Positions 63,501 through 64,000 of a DNA stretch of 64,000 nucleotides are shown here, one piece after another. The notes under the pieces are model-generated. The model made no database searches, was not told where the DNA came from, and worked only from the letters and a program-made list of their open reading frames with translations. Position 1 is the first letter of the stretch, and every line of letters begins with the position of its first letter. Both the position numbers and the translations under genes were made by a program. The DNA lies in assembly GCA_964007475.1 (NCBI GenBank), contig OZ023273.1, positions 16,877,922 through 16,941,921 on the forward strand. Direction: 5' to 3'. Source of the stretch: Hybos culiciformis. Its lineage: Eukaryota; Arthropoda; Insecta; Diptera; Hybotidae.

Positions 63501-64000
63501 CAATAAATTTTTTCTTTTTTATGTAAATTTATGTAAATGCGGTTCAAAGGGATTTTGAATAGGATACTCGTTGTAGTCTGTCTTTATATAACCTATACAA
63601 TCTGCTGAGATGTGTTACCAGAATTTCTTACGATTAAGTGAATCAACATTAGAAAATAATTTAGAAAAATGAATTCTTTTGTATGAAATCTTGATTAATT
63701 TTGTTGTTTTTATAAAAAAGGAAGTGATTATCCAATACAAAATACATTTCTTCTGATTGTTGTAGATAAGAGCTTATGATTTCTATCATTTTATCATATA
63801 AAATATAAATTCGCTCATACAGTACATATATTGATATTTAGATGCTCATCACTACCAAATCCTAATAAGAAACCAAATATTTGTTTTATTCAAATTAAAC
63901 AATTATACATGTTTTATATTGATATTTACATATATATTTTATTTATTTCTCCATTTTTCTATCATCCAGACTTACAATTTTTATATAAAATTTTAAATTA
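57571..64000. other. Upstream region of the cuticular gene and empty A+T-rich DNA
   Basis: The promoter of the minus-strand cuticular gene should lie in the first few hundred bases. I see TATA-like strings (for example TATAATTTT read on minus near 57632) but they cannot be told from background. Open frames at 57986-58294 (+, 102 codons) and 60961-61170 (-) are F/Y/L/I/K-rich and unconvincing. No transposon or RNA gene is recognised. Confidence 0.5.

Overview
This window looks like nuclear DNA of an insect, most likely a fly (Diptera). The evidence is an arthropod cuticular protein with a chitin-binding RR-type domain, very short GT-AG introns, start contexts of the CAAAATG kind, extreme A+T richness (about four fifths by eye), and TATGTACATA-type simple sequence throughout. 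Nothing bacterial is present: no operons, ribosome binding sites, tRNA or rRNA genes, or CRISPR arrays.

Layout. At 1-1620 there are remnants that look like the ends of two LTR retrotransposons facing each other, including a four-fold 26-bp tandem repeat of a primer-binding-site-like motif. From about 1.6 to 41.9 kb I see no convincing gene. This stretch holds A+T-rich intergenic or intronic DNA with microsatellites, a long perfect-loop hairpin (15724-15861), a 205-bp tandem duplication (32311-32720) and one weak small ORF (25255-25431). At 41944-42277 there is a foldback element with 133-bp arms and a 9-bp target duplication. From 42.7 to 46.5 kb lies a minus-strand cluster of three small single-membrane-span proteins of unknown function (89, 39 and 340 aa). 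The last two could share one transcript across a 73-nt intron. From 46.5 to 53 kb there are degenerate repeats, a MITE-like element and two possible exon remnants. At 53266-54218 there is a second, larger foldback element, also with a 9-bp target duplication, built of palindromic units at 80-81 bp and enclosing a G-quadruplex-capable core. At 55328-57570 (minus) is the best gene in the window: a 677-aa secreted CPR-family cuticular protein whose signal peptide is split by a 209-nt intron. From 57.6 to 64 kb I see nothing coding.

The cuticular protein would be exported to the extracellular chitin matrix. The three small membrane proteins have no function I can recognise; their clustering, shared strand and similar size of membrane segment are the most interesting gene-level signal. 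The most distinctive DNA-level signal is the pair of foldback elements. They share target duplication length, GG-starting ends, and an odd non-matching outer 7-9 nt before nearly perfect inverted arms begin.
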